A stretch of DNA of 64,000 nucleotides from Sphaerochaeta pleomorpha str. Grapes. Its GTDB lineage: Bacteria > Spirochaetota > Spirochaetia > Sphaerochaetales > Sphaerochaetaceae. The stretch covers positions 62,001-126,000 of the forward strand of contig NC_016633.1 in NCBI RefSeq assembly GCF_000236685.1, given 5' to 3'. The stretch's first letter is position 1. Each line of letters begins with the position of its first letter. The notes beneath the pieces are model-generated. The model saw nothing but the letters and a program-made list of their open reading frames with translations, was not told the DNA's origin and did no database searches. Positions 26,037 to 34,336 of this stretch are shown piece after piece. Position numbers and translations under genes: made by a program.

Positions 26037-27187
26037 TTGTTCCTTTTCAATTCTTTCAAGACCTGTGCCAAAGAGGCAAGGGTAACATCGATTTCGCTAT
26101 CGGTTGTGAAATACCCCGGGCTGAACCGTATGGTTCCCTTGGGGAACGTTCCTAGTGTCCTGTGGGCACTCGGGGCACATTGCAATCCTACCCGAGTCTC
26201 TATGCCTGCCAATTCTTGTAACCGAAATGCAATGAAAGCATTGTCGAAGGTAGGGAAATCGATGCTGATTGCACTCGTTCTTCCTTCAAGGGAAGCAAGT
26301 CCCTTCAACTCTATCAGATTGTTTGACAAAAAGAAATCGAGCAAAGCCGCACTGGCTTTCTGTTCTTGCCTGATGAGCCGGTCATGGTTTTCCTGCAGGT
26401 ACGAAAGGCTGGTATGGAGACCTATGATACCTGGGAGGTTGAGCGTTCCCGCCTCCAGTCTGTCAGGAAGCAGGGGGGGGATATCCTCGCTGTCGCTGAA
26501 ACTTCCGGTTCCCCCGCTGATCAAGGGGTCAATTGCCCTTCCCAGTTCGGGTGAGAGCAAAAGGCCCCCGATTCCCTGGGGCCCGAGCAATCCCTTGTGC
26601 CCGGTGAACGCTACTGCGTCTATACCCATATGGTCCATATGAATGGGGAAGACAGGACTTCCCTGGGCAGTGTCGACAATACACAGGATTCCCAGTTCCT
26701 TGCAAAGTGAGGCTACCTGCTCGATGGGCATTACAGTCCCCGAGACATTGGAGGCCAGGGTGATGATGATTGCCTTCGTATTTTTCTGCAGTAAAGGACG
26801 AATCGCATCAAAGTGAAGGCGACCTTGCTTGTCACAGGGAATCTTGGAAAAAGGAATTTTACTTTGCACGAGCGGGCGCATGACAGCATTGTGTTCCATG
26901 GAACTTATCAGTATATGGTCTTCTGCAGTAAACAGGCCTTTGATGAGCATGTTCAATGACTGGGTGACATTCATGGTAAAAACGGTGCATTCAGGATGGG
27001 AGAACCCAAAGAGAGTACAGAGTTGTTGTCTGGTTTCCTGGACAACCATGGCGGTGTCATAGGCACTTTCATATCCTCCTCGAGCGATATTGCTTCCGCA
27101 ATTGGTGAGGAAGTTGGCCATTTTTTGGGCAACTGCAGGTGCTTTTGGCCAGGAGGTCGAGGCGTTGTCAAGATAGATTCTTTGCAT
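26033..27187 (-). CDS. Cysteine desulfurase-like class V aminotransferase (EF2568 type)
   Basis: The 384-residue PLP enzyme is related to NifS/IscS. The PLP lysine is in VAFTGHKGLLGPQGIGG (about residue 202). The N-terminus YLDNASTSWPKAP and the catalytic-loop cysteine in RVGLQCAPSAHRTLGTFP are those of the subfamily found beside SelD and YqeB genes. It probably releases selenium or sulfur from (seleno)cysteine for the labile selenium cofactor of molybdenum hydroxylases (inference from the family and neighbours). It is first in a two-gene minus-strand unit with the permuted XdhC, divergent from the yedE-selD operon. An extended -10 (TGCTAAAAT) sits near 27228-27236 on the minus strand. Confidence 0.88.
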   Translation of the reverse strand: MQRIYLDNASTSWPKAPAVAQKMANFLTNCGSNIARGGYESAYDTAMVVQETRQQLCTLFGFSHPECTVFTMNVTQSLNMLIKGLFTAEDHILISSMEHNAVMRPLVQSKIPFSKIPCDKQGRLHFDAIRPLLQKNTKAIIITLASNVSGTVMPIEQVASLCKELGILCIVDTAQGSPVFPIHMDHMGIDAVAFTGHKGLLGPQGIGGLLLSPELGRAIDPLISGGTGSFSDSEDIPPLLPDRLEAGTLNLPGIIGLHTSLSYLQENHDRLIRQEQKASAALLDFFLSNNLIELKGLASLEGRTSAISIDFPTFDNAFIAFRLQELAGIETRVGLQCAPSAHRTLGTFPKGTIRFSPGYFTTDSEIDVTLASLAQVLKELKRNK

Positions 27188-27287
27188 AGGCTACAGAATA
27201 CCACCAAAAATTAAAAATTTCCATTGCATTTTAGCATAAATAATGGTTAAATTGTTGCAGAATGTTTCATAAATTGAAGGGGTGTTT

Positions 27288-28352
27288 ATGGCTGTGTCGA
27301 AAGAAAAACGAAATCTAATAATTGCAGGAACGACGATTGGGGTTATTTCTGCAGTTCTTGTCTTGTTGGGAAATCCAAAAAACATGGGGTTTTGCATTGC
27401 CTGTTTTATCCGGGATACCGCAGGGGCTCTGTCTTTGCATTCTGCATCTGTAGTGCAATATGCAAGGCCAGAGGTTATGGGACTGTTGCTTGGATCCATG
27501 TTCCTTAGCCTGGTAAAGGGTGAGTTCAAACCCAGGGGTGGTTCTTCTCCCTTCATTCGGTTTGTCATCTCATTTTTTGTCATGATCGGGGCTCTGGTAT
27601 TTCTGGGTTGTCCTTTTAGAATGTTGCTTCGTCTCAGTGGCGGTGATCTCAATGCCTTGGTTGGTTTATTCGGGTTTGCCGGGGGTATTGTTATAGGTTC
27701 GATTCTGCTGAACAAGGGATTTTCCTTGGGGAGAAGCTATAAACAGAGTAAAGCTGAAGGATCTGCCATAGGGTTTGTCACGCTTGCTCTTTTGGGAATC
27801 CTGCTTTTTATTCCCTCCTTGTTGAAATTCAGCGAGAAAGGTCCTGGAAGTCTGCATGCACCCATTCTTTTCGCCCTTATCGGAGGTTTGGCTGTAGGCA
27901 TGTTAGCCCAGAGAAACCGTTTCTGCATGGCCGGGGGGATTCGGGATATTTTCTTGTTCAAAGACAGTACCCTGGCAATGGGTTCCCTGTTCGTATTTCT
28001 GTCAGCTTTGGTATTCAACCTTTTTACGGGTGATTTTCACCTTTCCTTTGCAAACCAGCCGGTTGCCCATACCGATTGGCTTTGGAATTTCTTAGGCATG
28101 GCCTTGGTTGGGTTAGGTTCGGTTTTGATCGGGGGTTGTCCGCTGAGACAGACCATTCTCGCCGGTGAGGGTAGCAGTGACAGTGCCATGAGTGTACTTG
28201 GTATGCTCGTAGGTGCAGCCTTTGCCCATAACTTTGGTCTTGCCTCTTCGGCAGCTGGAGCTACCACAAATGGCAAAATTGCTGTTTTTGTCGGGTTTGC
28301 TGTCATTTTTCTGATCTCTGCATCTGTCATGCGCAAAGCTAAAACTAATTAG
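27288..28352 (+). CDS. yedE: YedE-type selenium/sulfur transporter
   Basis: The 354-residue polytopic membrane protein (about 10 helices) has two half-repeats. Cysteine signatures are GFCIACFIRDTAG, FLGCPFRMLLRLSGGDLNAL, RNRFCMAGGIRD and IGGCPLRQTILAGEGSSD. These match the YedE/YeeE subset linked to selenium metabolism, which is thought to import a selenium compound such as selenite. ATG 27288 (AAGGGG five bases upstream) is preferred to the GTG at 27282. It starts an operon with yedF, DUF3343 and selD. Confidence 0.9.
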   Translation: MAVSKEKRNLIIAGTTIGVISAVLVLLGNPKNMGFCIACFIRDTAGALSLHSASVVQYARPEVMGLLLGSMFLSLVKGEFKPRGGSSPFIRFVISFFVMIGALVFLGCPFRMLLRLSGGDLNALVGLFGFAGGIVIGSILLNKGFSLGRSYKQSKAEGSAIGFVTLALLGILLFIPSLLKFSEKGPGSLHAPILFALIGGLAVGMLAQRNRFCMAGGIRDIFLFKDSTLAMGSLFVFLSALVFNLFTGDFHLSFANQPVAHTDWLWNFLGMALVGLGSVLIGGCPLRQTILAGEGSSDSAMSVLGMLVGAAFAHNFGLASSAAGATTNGKIAVFVGFAVIFLISASVMRKAKTN

Positions 28353-28362
28353 GAGTGATTAT

Positions 28363-28572
28363 ATGTTGGAAATTGATGCAAGAGGACTCTCCTGTCCCCA
28401 GCCGGTAATAGAAACAAAAAAGGTCTTGGACAGGAAAATCGAAAAAGTTACTGTCTTGGTAGATAATCAGGCAGCGTATGAAAATGTGACAAGGTATGCG
28501 AAAGCTGCAAAGTACGAGGTTGCAGCTGAGAAGGATGGCGATAGCTGGTCCTTGGTGCTGACGAAGGCCTAA
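28363..28572 (+). CDS. yedF: TusA/YedF-like sulfur (selenium) relay protein
   Basis: This is a 69-residue SirA/TusA-fold protein. The catalytic cysteine lies in the family motif DARGLSCPQPVIETKK (Cys11). It carries sulfur, or probably selenium here, as a persulfide or selenopersulfide between the NifS-like enzyme and SelD or a cofactor-assembly step (inference from the operon). It sits between yedE and DUF3343 with short gaps. The ATG follows a GGAG seven bases upstream. Confidence 0.92.
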   Translation: MLEIDARGLSCPQPVIETKKVLDRKIEKVTVLVDNQAAYENVTRYAKAAKYEVAAEKDGDSWSLVLTKA

Positions 28573-28814
28573 TGTTATTTATTGCTACTTTCTTTACCCA
28601 TTTCGGTGCTATTAAGTTCAGGGAATTTGCTAAAAAGCAGAACCTTGAATGTATACTGATGCCTGTTCCCAGGGTTTTGTCTTCCTCCTGCGGCACTTGT
28701 GCCCGCTACAAGGCAGAACACTGGGATATAGGCTTTTCTGATGAGGCCTTGGAAGGTGTTTTCTCCCTTGATAAGGGAGATGGTTACGAGCAACTTTTCA
28801 AGGCAAAGGAATGA
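28572..28814 (+). CDS. DUF3343 selenium-cluster protein
   Basis: The 80-residue product carries the DUF3343 signature MPVPRVLSSSCGTCARYKAE (about 30-49), with two conserved cysteines likely to bind or relay chalcogen. DUF3343 genes recur beside selD and yedF in genomes with selenium-dependent hydroxylases. The mechanism is unknown. Its ATG overlaps the yedF stop by one base, and its own stop overlaps the selD start region. Confidence 0.88.
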   Translation: MLFIATFFTHFGAIKFREFAKKQNLECILMPVPRVLSSSCGTCARYKAEHWDIGFSDEALEGVFSLDKGDGYEQLFKAKE

Positions 28815-29830
28815 ACATGGTAAAACTTACTTCATTGGTAAAAACCTCAGGGTGTGCGGCAAAGCTTCCCCCCGCCCAATTGCATGAGGTATTGGGAAGC
28901 CTTCCCTTGGTCCATGACGAACATCTCGTCGGTGGTTTCGAAAACAGTGATGATGCTTTGGTCTATCGTTTGGACAATGGGACCTTGGTCATTCAGACTG
29001 TCGATTTCTTTCCTCCCATGGTAGATGACCCTTATACATTCGGGCAGGTGGCAGCGGCAAATGCGCTCAGCGACATCTATGCAATGGGGAGTGAACCGAA
29101 GATTGCCATGAACCTGATGTGCTTTCCCTCTTGCCTGGAGCTTGAGGTAATGCATCAGATTCTGCTGGGGGGCCTCGATAAGGCAAATGAGGCCGGAGCC
29201 GTGATTGCAGGCGGCCACACCATTAGCGACCCTACCCCTAAGTATGGCCTCTGTGTTACCGGCTTTGCCAAAGAAGGGGAAGTCTGGGCCAACAAAGGCG
29301 CACAGGAAGGGGACCTTCTGGTGTTAACCAAAAGCCTTGGGGTCGGGATAATCAACACTGCAGTAAAGGCTTCCATGGCAAGCGAAGAGGCAGCCAGTGC
29401 GGCTATCAAGAGTATGGTTACCCTCAACAAATATGCCAGGGACGAAGCACTTGGCTATACAGTCCATGCTGCTACCGATATTACCGGGTTTTCCTTGCTT
29501 GGACATAGCCAGGAAATGGCTGTGGCAAGTGATGTACAGCTGGTGATTGAAAGCGAGAAGGTACCAATTCTTCCCTTTGTTGAGGAATACTCAATCCAGG
29601 GCTTGAATCCTGGAGGGTTGTACAATAACCGGGACTATATCGGGGGAAGTGTAGATATGGTAGCTTCTATCAGGCAGAGCCTGCAGGATGTGCTGTATGA
29701 TCCACAGACTTCCGGCGGGTTGTTGTTTAGCATGCCTGGCAAAGATGCCAAAGCCTATAGCGAGAAAACAGGCTTTCCCATCATAGGGTATGTCAAGGCA
29801 AAAGGTGAAAAACCTATACTCGTAGTGTAG
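28811..29830 (+). CDS. selD: Selenide, water dikinase (selenophosphate synthetase)
   Basis: The 339-residue enzyme makes selenophosphate from selenide and ATP. The active-site segment reads TSGCAAKLPP, with cysteine (Cys15 of the long start) where some homologues have selenocysteine, followed by the conserved lysine. The other blocks, VQTVDFFPPMVDDPY, GGHTISDPTPKYGLCVTG, ATDITGFSLLGHSQEM and DPQTSGGLLFS, are all intact. Two starts share the AAGG/AAAGGA region. ATG 28817 has better spacing, while 28811 overlaps the DUF3343 stop. Selenophosphate may feed the labile selenium cofactor, selenocysteine or selenouridine. This context favours the cofactor. Confidence 0.95.
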   Translation: MNMVKLTSLVKTSGCAAKLPPAQLHEVLGSLPLVHDEHLVGGFENSDDALVYRLDNGTLVIQTVDFFPPMVDDPYTFGQVAAANALSDIYAMGSEPKIAMNLMCFPSCLELEVMHQILLGGLDKANEAGAVIAGGHTISDPTPKYGLCVTGFAKEGEVWANKGAQEGDLLVLTKSLGVGIINTAVKASMASEEAASAAIKSMVTLNKYARDEALGYTVHAATDITGFSLLGHSQEMAVASDVQLVIESEKVPILPFVEEYSIQGLNPGGLYNNRDYIGGSVDMVASIRQSLQDVLYDPQTSGGLLFSMPGKDAKAYSEKTGFPIIGYVKAKGEKPILVV

Positions 29831-29867
29831 AAAAACAGCAATCTGATGTTGCTGTATACCCAAATGA

Positions 29868-29910
29868 ACAAGGCAATGATTGTCCTTTAGAAGGGCAGCC
29901 ATTGCCTTGT
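29868..29910. terminator. Bidirectional terminator between selD and murQ
   Basis: Perfect 11-base arms (ACAAGGCAATG at 29868-29878 and its complement at 29900-29910) lie in the 100-base gap between the convergent operons. A smaller hairpin (ACAGCAA/TTGCTGT) precedes it just after selD. Confidence 0.65.
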
Positions 29911-29933
29911 ATCGAATCTGACCAAAATGCCAC

Positions 29934-30830
29934 TTATTTCTGTTTTTGGTCCAGGACTTTATTGATGCTTCCTTCGTTGTTGTCCAGCAGTTCTTTAGCC
30001 TTCGAGCAAGAAACCTGCAGCATGGACATCAAAACGGCCACTTTCACATTTCCCCCTGATTGCACATAGAGTTCTTCTGCTTGATCCTCACTGCAGTCGG
30101 TAATCTCCTTGATAAGGCGTTTGGCCCTGTCCACTAGTTTTGCATTCAGTGGCATCAGATCGACCATAAGGTTGTTATAGACTTTGCCGATGCGAATCAT
30201 TGCCGTTGTGGTAATCATATTGAGTACGAGTTTCTGGGCAGTTCCCGATTTCATTCGGGTCGACCCTGTGATAATCTCCGGTTCTACCGCTAGATAGATT
30301 TTATGATCGGCATGGTTAAAAACCTTTGATTCCTCGTTGCAGGAAATTGCCCCGACCTTTGCCCCCAACCCCTGGGCGTACATCATCGCACCCAATACAT
30401 ACGGGGCCTGCCCCGAAGCAGTGATTCCGACAAGCACATCATCTTTGGTAAATCCCCTAGATTTAAGTTCGATGATTCCGGATTCAGCATTGTCTTCTGC
30501 TGCTTCAATGGCAGACGTAAGGGCTGGGAGTCCCCCTGCGATGAGACCTTGGACCATGGAAGGCGATACCCCGAAGGTGGGAGGACACTCAGAGGCATCA
30601 AGCACCCCGAGTCTTCCCGAGGTACCGGCCCCGATATAAAACAACCTGCCACCTTTCTTGAAAGAGACAACGACATCATCGACTAAACTTGCAATGGTAG
30701 GGATCATCTTTCTTACGGCAAGGGGTACTTTTTCATCTTCTTTGTTAATTATCTCAAGGATTTCCAAGGTAGATTTTGTATCAATCTTATAAGATGCAGG
30801 ATTTCTCTGTTCGGTAGTAGGTAGTGACAT
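29934..30830 (-). CDS. murQ: N-acetylmuramic acid 6-phosphate etherase
   Basis: The 298-residue SIS-fold lyase cleaves the lactyl ether of MurNAc-6-phosphate, giving GlcNAc-6-phosphate and D-lactate. Family blocks are TEQRNP at the N-terminus, RLFYIGAGTSGRLGVLDASE (sugar-phosphate site with catalytic Glu), GLIAGG, GITASGQAPYVLGAM and STRMKSGTAQKLVLNM. The length is typical. It is the last gene of an operon whose first three genes encode a sugar ABC importer, 11 bases downstream of the second permease. No PTS or kinase gene for MurNAc is nearby, so phosphorylation must occur elsewhere. AAGGGG precedes the ATG. Confidence 0.95.
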   Translation of the reverse strand: MSLPTTEQRNPASYKIDTKSTLEILEIINKEDEKVPLAVRKMIPTIASLVDDVVVSFKKGGRLFYIGAGTSGRLGVLDASECPPTFGVSPSMVQGLIAGGLPALTSAIEAAEDNAESGIIELKSRGFTKDDVLVGITASGQAPYVLGAMMYAQGLGAKVGAISCNEESKVFNHADHKIYLAVEPEIITGSTRMKSGTAQKLVLNMITTTAMIRIGKVYNNLMVDLMPLNAKLVDRAKRLIKEITDCSEDQAEELYVQSGGNVKVAVLMSMLQVSCSKAKELLDNNEGSINKVLDQKQK

Positions 30831-30841
30831 ACAATAACCCC

Positions 30842-31696
30842 TTATTTAACCGCTCCTGCGGTCATTCCTTTGATAAAATACTTGGACATGAACAGGTACA
30901 ATACCAGCATTGGCAGAATGGCGATGGATAAGCCTGTGAAAAGCAGGTTCCAGTTGGTGCTATGCTGCCCAAAGAAGGTACTTAACCCGACAGGAAGTGT
31001 CTTGAGTGCATTCGATTGCAAAAAGACCAGGGGAAAGAAAAAATCATTCCAGATAGGAACGGCATTATAGATGGTTACCAAGGCAATTGCCGGGGCTACC
31101 ATCGGCATGACGATGCGTCTGTAAATCGAGAAGTCATTGCACCCGTCGATTCTGGCTGCATACTCCAGTTCAACGGGAATTGATTTCATGAACCCTGAGA
31201 GAATAAAGACTGTCGAAGGAAGTCCCATTGCCATAAAGATCATGATAACCGAGAGCCTTGAATTGATCAGTCCCAGGCTTTTGATAAGCAGGAACAACGG
31301 GATGATAGCTGCTTTCAAGGGGAGCATGATCCCACTGAGAAACAGCATATACACCAAGGTGTTGCCCCTATAGGTGTAACGTGAGATGCCATAGGCTGCC
31401 ATGGAACCGAACAATATGACAAAGGCCATGGCTACGACTGTCACTACGATACTGTTGATGAAGAATTGGGAAAACCCCTTGTCGACCCAGACTATCTTGA
31501 AATTCTCCAGTGAAAAAGCAGTGGGGAGGGAAAAAGGGGTCGTGAGGATATCCCTGTTGGTCTTGAACGAGGAAGTGAACATGTTGAACAAAGGATACAG
31601 TATCAAGACCACATAGATGAGCATGATAACGATCATCACCGTGATAAAGAGTCTTTTTGCCAGGGAAGCTCCCTTATAGTGGAAGTCGGTTATCAT
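30842..31696 (-). CDS. Sugar ABC transporter permease (MalG type), murQ operon
   Basis: This is a 284-residue inner-membrane permease with six helices and an EAA loop (EYAARIDGCNDFSIYRRIVMP). It pairs with the permease encoded immediately upstream, whose TGA overlaps this ATG (ATGA). GGAG lies eight bases before the start. The association with murQ suggests an amino-sugar substrate such as MurNAc or a disaccharide from peptidoglycan (inference). Confidence 0.9.
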   Translation of the reverse strand: MITDFHYKGASLAKRLFITVMIVIMLIYVVLILYPLFNMFTSSFKTNRDILTTPFSLPTAFSLENFKIVWVDKGFSQFFINSIVVTVVAMAFVILFGSMAAYGISRYTYRGNTLVYMLFLSGIMLPLKAAIIPLFLLIKSLGLINSRLSVIMIFMAMGLPSTVFILSGFMKSIPVELEYAARIDGCNDFSIYRRIVMPMVAPAIALVTIYNAVPIWNDFFFPLVFLQSNALKTLPVGLSTFFGQHSTNWNLLFTGLSIAILPMLVLYLFMSKYFIKGMTAGAVK

Positions 31697-32607
31697 AGCT
31701 GGATCTCCTTACGTTTGGTGAAAAACACCGAAATCAGCGAAATGGCAAAGGTAAGCAGGTAGATTACCAGTCCGATTGCAGATCCTATGCCTATTTCAGG
31801 GCGTCCGGCATCGACAGAACCGAAGGCCGTGCGGTAAAACAACGTCCCGATTGTATCGGTAGAGTAGTTCGGCGATCCGTCAAGTCCGGTCATGATATAG
31901 ACTTGTTCGAATACATTCAGGCTTCCGATGATTGTCAGTACGGTTATGATAGTGATAGCGGGGATGATCAAAGGGAAGATGATTTTCCAGAATAACTGCC
32001 ATTCCCCGACTCCTTCAAGATAGGCAGCCTCCAGACATTCTTGGGGTACCCCGTCGATTGCTGCCAAAAATACGAGGGAAGGAAATCCTACCCAACGCCA
32101 GATATTCACCATGATAATGGAAGGGGTGGCCAATTGCTCAGCTCCAAGCCAGGCCCTTTGAAGGTTTTCGAGACCGATTACTTGCAAAAAATTATTCAAA
32201 AGTCCTGCAGGTTTGAGGTATATTCCCCACAGAAAACCTACGGCGACTATGGAAAAGAGCACAGGGATGAAGAAAATACGTTTAAAAATTGGAGCAAGGG
32301 GGATATTCCTGCTGAGCAAATATCCAAAGAGCAATCCAATGGAATTTTGTATGAGCATCGTGGAGATAAACCAAGTCCCATTGTTTCCCAAGGCATTGAG
32401 AAACCGTTCTTTGTAAGGGTAGGAACTGAACAGACGCCTAAAATTCTCCAGGCCGACAAAGTCCAATCTGATGAGTTGGTTCCAAGAGAACAGGCTGTTA
32501 TACAGAGTCATAAAAAGCGGAAGGAGGATGAAAATCCCCACAACCAACAACCCGGGTGTAATAAACAAAGCGATCCATGATGCCTTGTGTAATTTGCGTT
32601 GGTTCAT
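31693..32607 (-). CDS. Sugar ABC transporter permease (MalF type), murQ operon
   Basis: This is a 304-residue permease with six predicted helices and the EAA motif EAAYLEGVGEWQLFWKIIFP. ATG 32607, with AAAGGA upstream, gives a normal MalF-type N-terminus (MNQRKLHKASWIALFITPG). The open frame upstream of it runs into the intergenic space and the binding-protein gene. It is the second gene of the operon. No ATPase gene is present. Confidence 0.9.
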   Translation of the reverse strand: MNQRKLHKASWIALFITPGLLVVGIFILLPLFMTLYNSLFSWNQLIRLDFVGLENFRRLFSSYPYKERFLNALGNNGTWFISTMLIQNSIGLLFGYLLSRNIPLAPIFKRIFFIPVLFSIVAVGFLWGIYLKPAGLLNNFLQVIGLENLQRAWLGAEQLATPSIIMVNIWRWVGFPSLVFLAAIDGVPQECLEAAYLEGVGEWQLFWKIIFPLIIPAITIITVLTIIGSLNVFEQVYIMTGLDGSPNYSTDTIGTLFYRTAFGSVDAGRPEIGIGSAIGLVIYLLTFAISLISVFFTKRKEIQL

Positions 32608-32689
32608 GGTAATTCCTTTCTGATTTGATTCTGGACCATACAGAGGTAGAAACCCCTGTAGGATCCAGCATTGGATAACATAAACACGT

Positions 32690-33967
32690 CTATTTCTGGA
32701 AAGGCTTGTAGTAGGAGGCAATGCCGTCCTGAATCTGTTTTGCAGCTTCAGCAGGGGTTAGCGTTCCAGCCATTACACCCTGTGCGGCAGCCTGCCACAA
32801 GGAAGAACCAGTTGGCTGGTTGTACCTGAAACCTACGAGGAACAGGTAAGGGGTGGCATTTTTCTGCAGTTCGAGAACGCGTGCGATAAAGGGATCTGCC
32901 GACGCATCTACCCCAGGGACTGAGGTAACCATCTTCATTTCTGTGACGACGGCTTTTCCGAATTCCTTGGTTGAGAGGAACTTCAAAAATTTTACCGCTG
33001 CATCCTTGTTCTTGGAATTTGCATTCATGGCAAAGTTCATGTCAGCATATACCGATACATATGCAGGATCAGTTGCTTTTTCGCCAGGAACCGCAAAGAT
33101 GCCAAAGTTAAGGTTCGGGTTCTGAGTCCTGAAATATGCAGCTTCATAGGAACCTGCAATCAAGTGAGGGGACACTTCATTGATAAAGTTGGACCGCATG
33201 TCATCATAGCCGATGCCCATGTACATATTAGGCATATATTTGGTCAGTGATTTCATTTTCTCGATCATCTTGATGAAGGCAGGGTCTTGGAAATTCTTTG
33301 TTCCTGCTACAACTGCGTTGTAAAAATCTGTACTCCCGTAAAAACCTGGGCCCATCCCACCGAGCATGGTCTCAAGTGTCCATCCGTCTTTTGCACCGTT
33401 TCCGAGCGCCAGATAACCGGCTTTTGAAACAGCTTCAAAATTGGCAATGAGTTCATTCCAGGTCTTGGGAATGGAAAGACCGAGCTTCTTATACACGTCG
33501 ATATTGTAATACATGAATACAGTCTGGCTTACTGCAGGGCTTCCGTAGATTTTGCCATCGGTAGGCGAGGTTGCCCCAAGCAAAGCTGTGGGTGAGTAGT
33601 TCTTGAGTTCTGGCATCCACTGTTCAAGGGGTTCCAGAAATCCTGAATCGGCAAAAGTTGCCAGACCACCGTAGGCACGACCCTGGAATACATCGGGACC
33701 AGATCCGCCTGAAAGGGAAGCGGCGAGTATGGTATTGTACTCGGTGTTCTTATAGGCAGTCTGCACTACTTTGATATCGGGATTTTCCATCTCAAACTTT
33801 GCAATCTGCTTTGCATAGAAATCGACATCTTCCGGCCTCCAGGTCCAGAATTCCAATACCGTTTTTTCTTTTTGGGCAGCAGTGCTTTGCTCTGCAGTCC
33901 CTGCGGCAAATACGCTTGCCGATGCAACAAGGGCGATGAGCAACAAGATAACCACGTTTCTTTTCAT
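32690..33967 (-). CDS. Sugar ABC transporter substrate-binding protein, murQ operon
   Basis: The 425-residue family 1 solute-binding protein has a signal peptide ending SVFAAGTAEQ, without a lipobox cysteine. The mature part starts VLEFWTWRPEDVDFYAKQI and has typical blocks, including GGSGPDVFQGRAYGG and AYVSVYADMNFAMNANS. ATG 33967 with AAAGGAG is the start, and the frame upstream of it is noncoding. It is the first gene of the operon binding protein, permease, permease, murQ. A promoter is visible at 34031-34060, and a hairpin (TTTTCCG/CGGAAAA, 33994-34013) lies in the untranslated leader. Confidence 0.9.
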   Translation of the reverse strand: MKRNVVILLLIALVASASVFAAGTAEQSTAAQKEKTVLEFWTWRPEDVDFYAKQIAKFEMENPDIKVVQTAYKNTEYNTILAASLSGGSGPDVFQGRAYGGLATFADSGFLEPLEQWMPELKNYSPTALLGATSPTDGKIYGSPAVSQTVFMYYNIDVYKKLGLSIPKTWNELIANFEAVSKAGYLALGNGAKDGWTLETMLGGMGPGFYGSTDFYNAVVAGTKNFQDPAFIKMIEKMKSLTKYMPNMYMGIGYDDMRSNFINEVSPHLIAGSYEAAYFRTQNPNLNFGIFAVPGEKATDPAYVSVYADMNFAMNANSKNKDAAVKFLKFLSTKEFGKAVVTEMKMVTSVPGVDASADPFIARVLELQKNATPYLFLVGFRYNQPTGSSLWQAAAQGVMAGTLTPAEAAKQIQDGIASYYKPFQK

Positions 33968-34030
33968 TGAACTTCTCCTTTTGTTAATGAGACTTTTCCG
34001 TCTTAGCGGAAAATTGTTCCGTACACTTTG

Positions 34031-34060
34031 ATTTTGAGGCCCAGCAGTAGCTACTGTCAA
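34031..34060 (-). promoter_or_regulatory. Sigma-70-like promoter of the murQ operon
   Basis: On the minus strand a perfect TTGACA (34060-34055) is followed after 18 bases by CAAAAT (34036-34031), about 64 bases before the ATG at 33967. The leader contains a 7-base stem hairpin at 33994-34013 that could be an operator or a structural element. Confidence 0.55.
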
Positions 34061-34336
34061 GAAAATAATAAAACATAGTTTTAAACATAAAATAATTATT
34101 AGTGAAAATAATTTTTAAAAAATTCTGGCAATATTTCCTTTTGATGATATTCTATTGAAAATATAGTGCGGGGGTTTTCTTGATGAAATACTTTCTCTTC
34201 AAGCATTTCCCGATTTTGTAGTAGTAGAATGGGCTAATACCCTAGGAATTTGCATACGTTTTATACCAATACAAAAAAACTAAAACTGACGAATCATTGA
34301 CAGACAGTTTGTATCACGCAATACAGAGGAGAGAGC

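Noticed and set aside
28811-28870. Selenocysteine in SelD
   Set aside because: The active-site codon is TGT (cysteine) in SGCAAK, not TGA, so no in-frame recoding is needed.
34297-34325. Promoter TTGACA for etfB
   Set aside because: The -35 is perfect, but the -10 at 17 bases (AATACA) is poor and would place the transcript start inside the ribosome-binding site.
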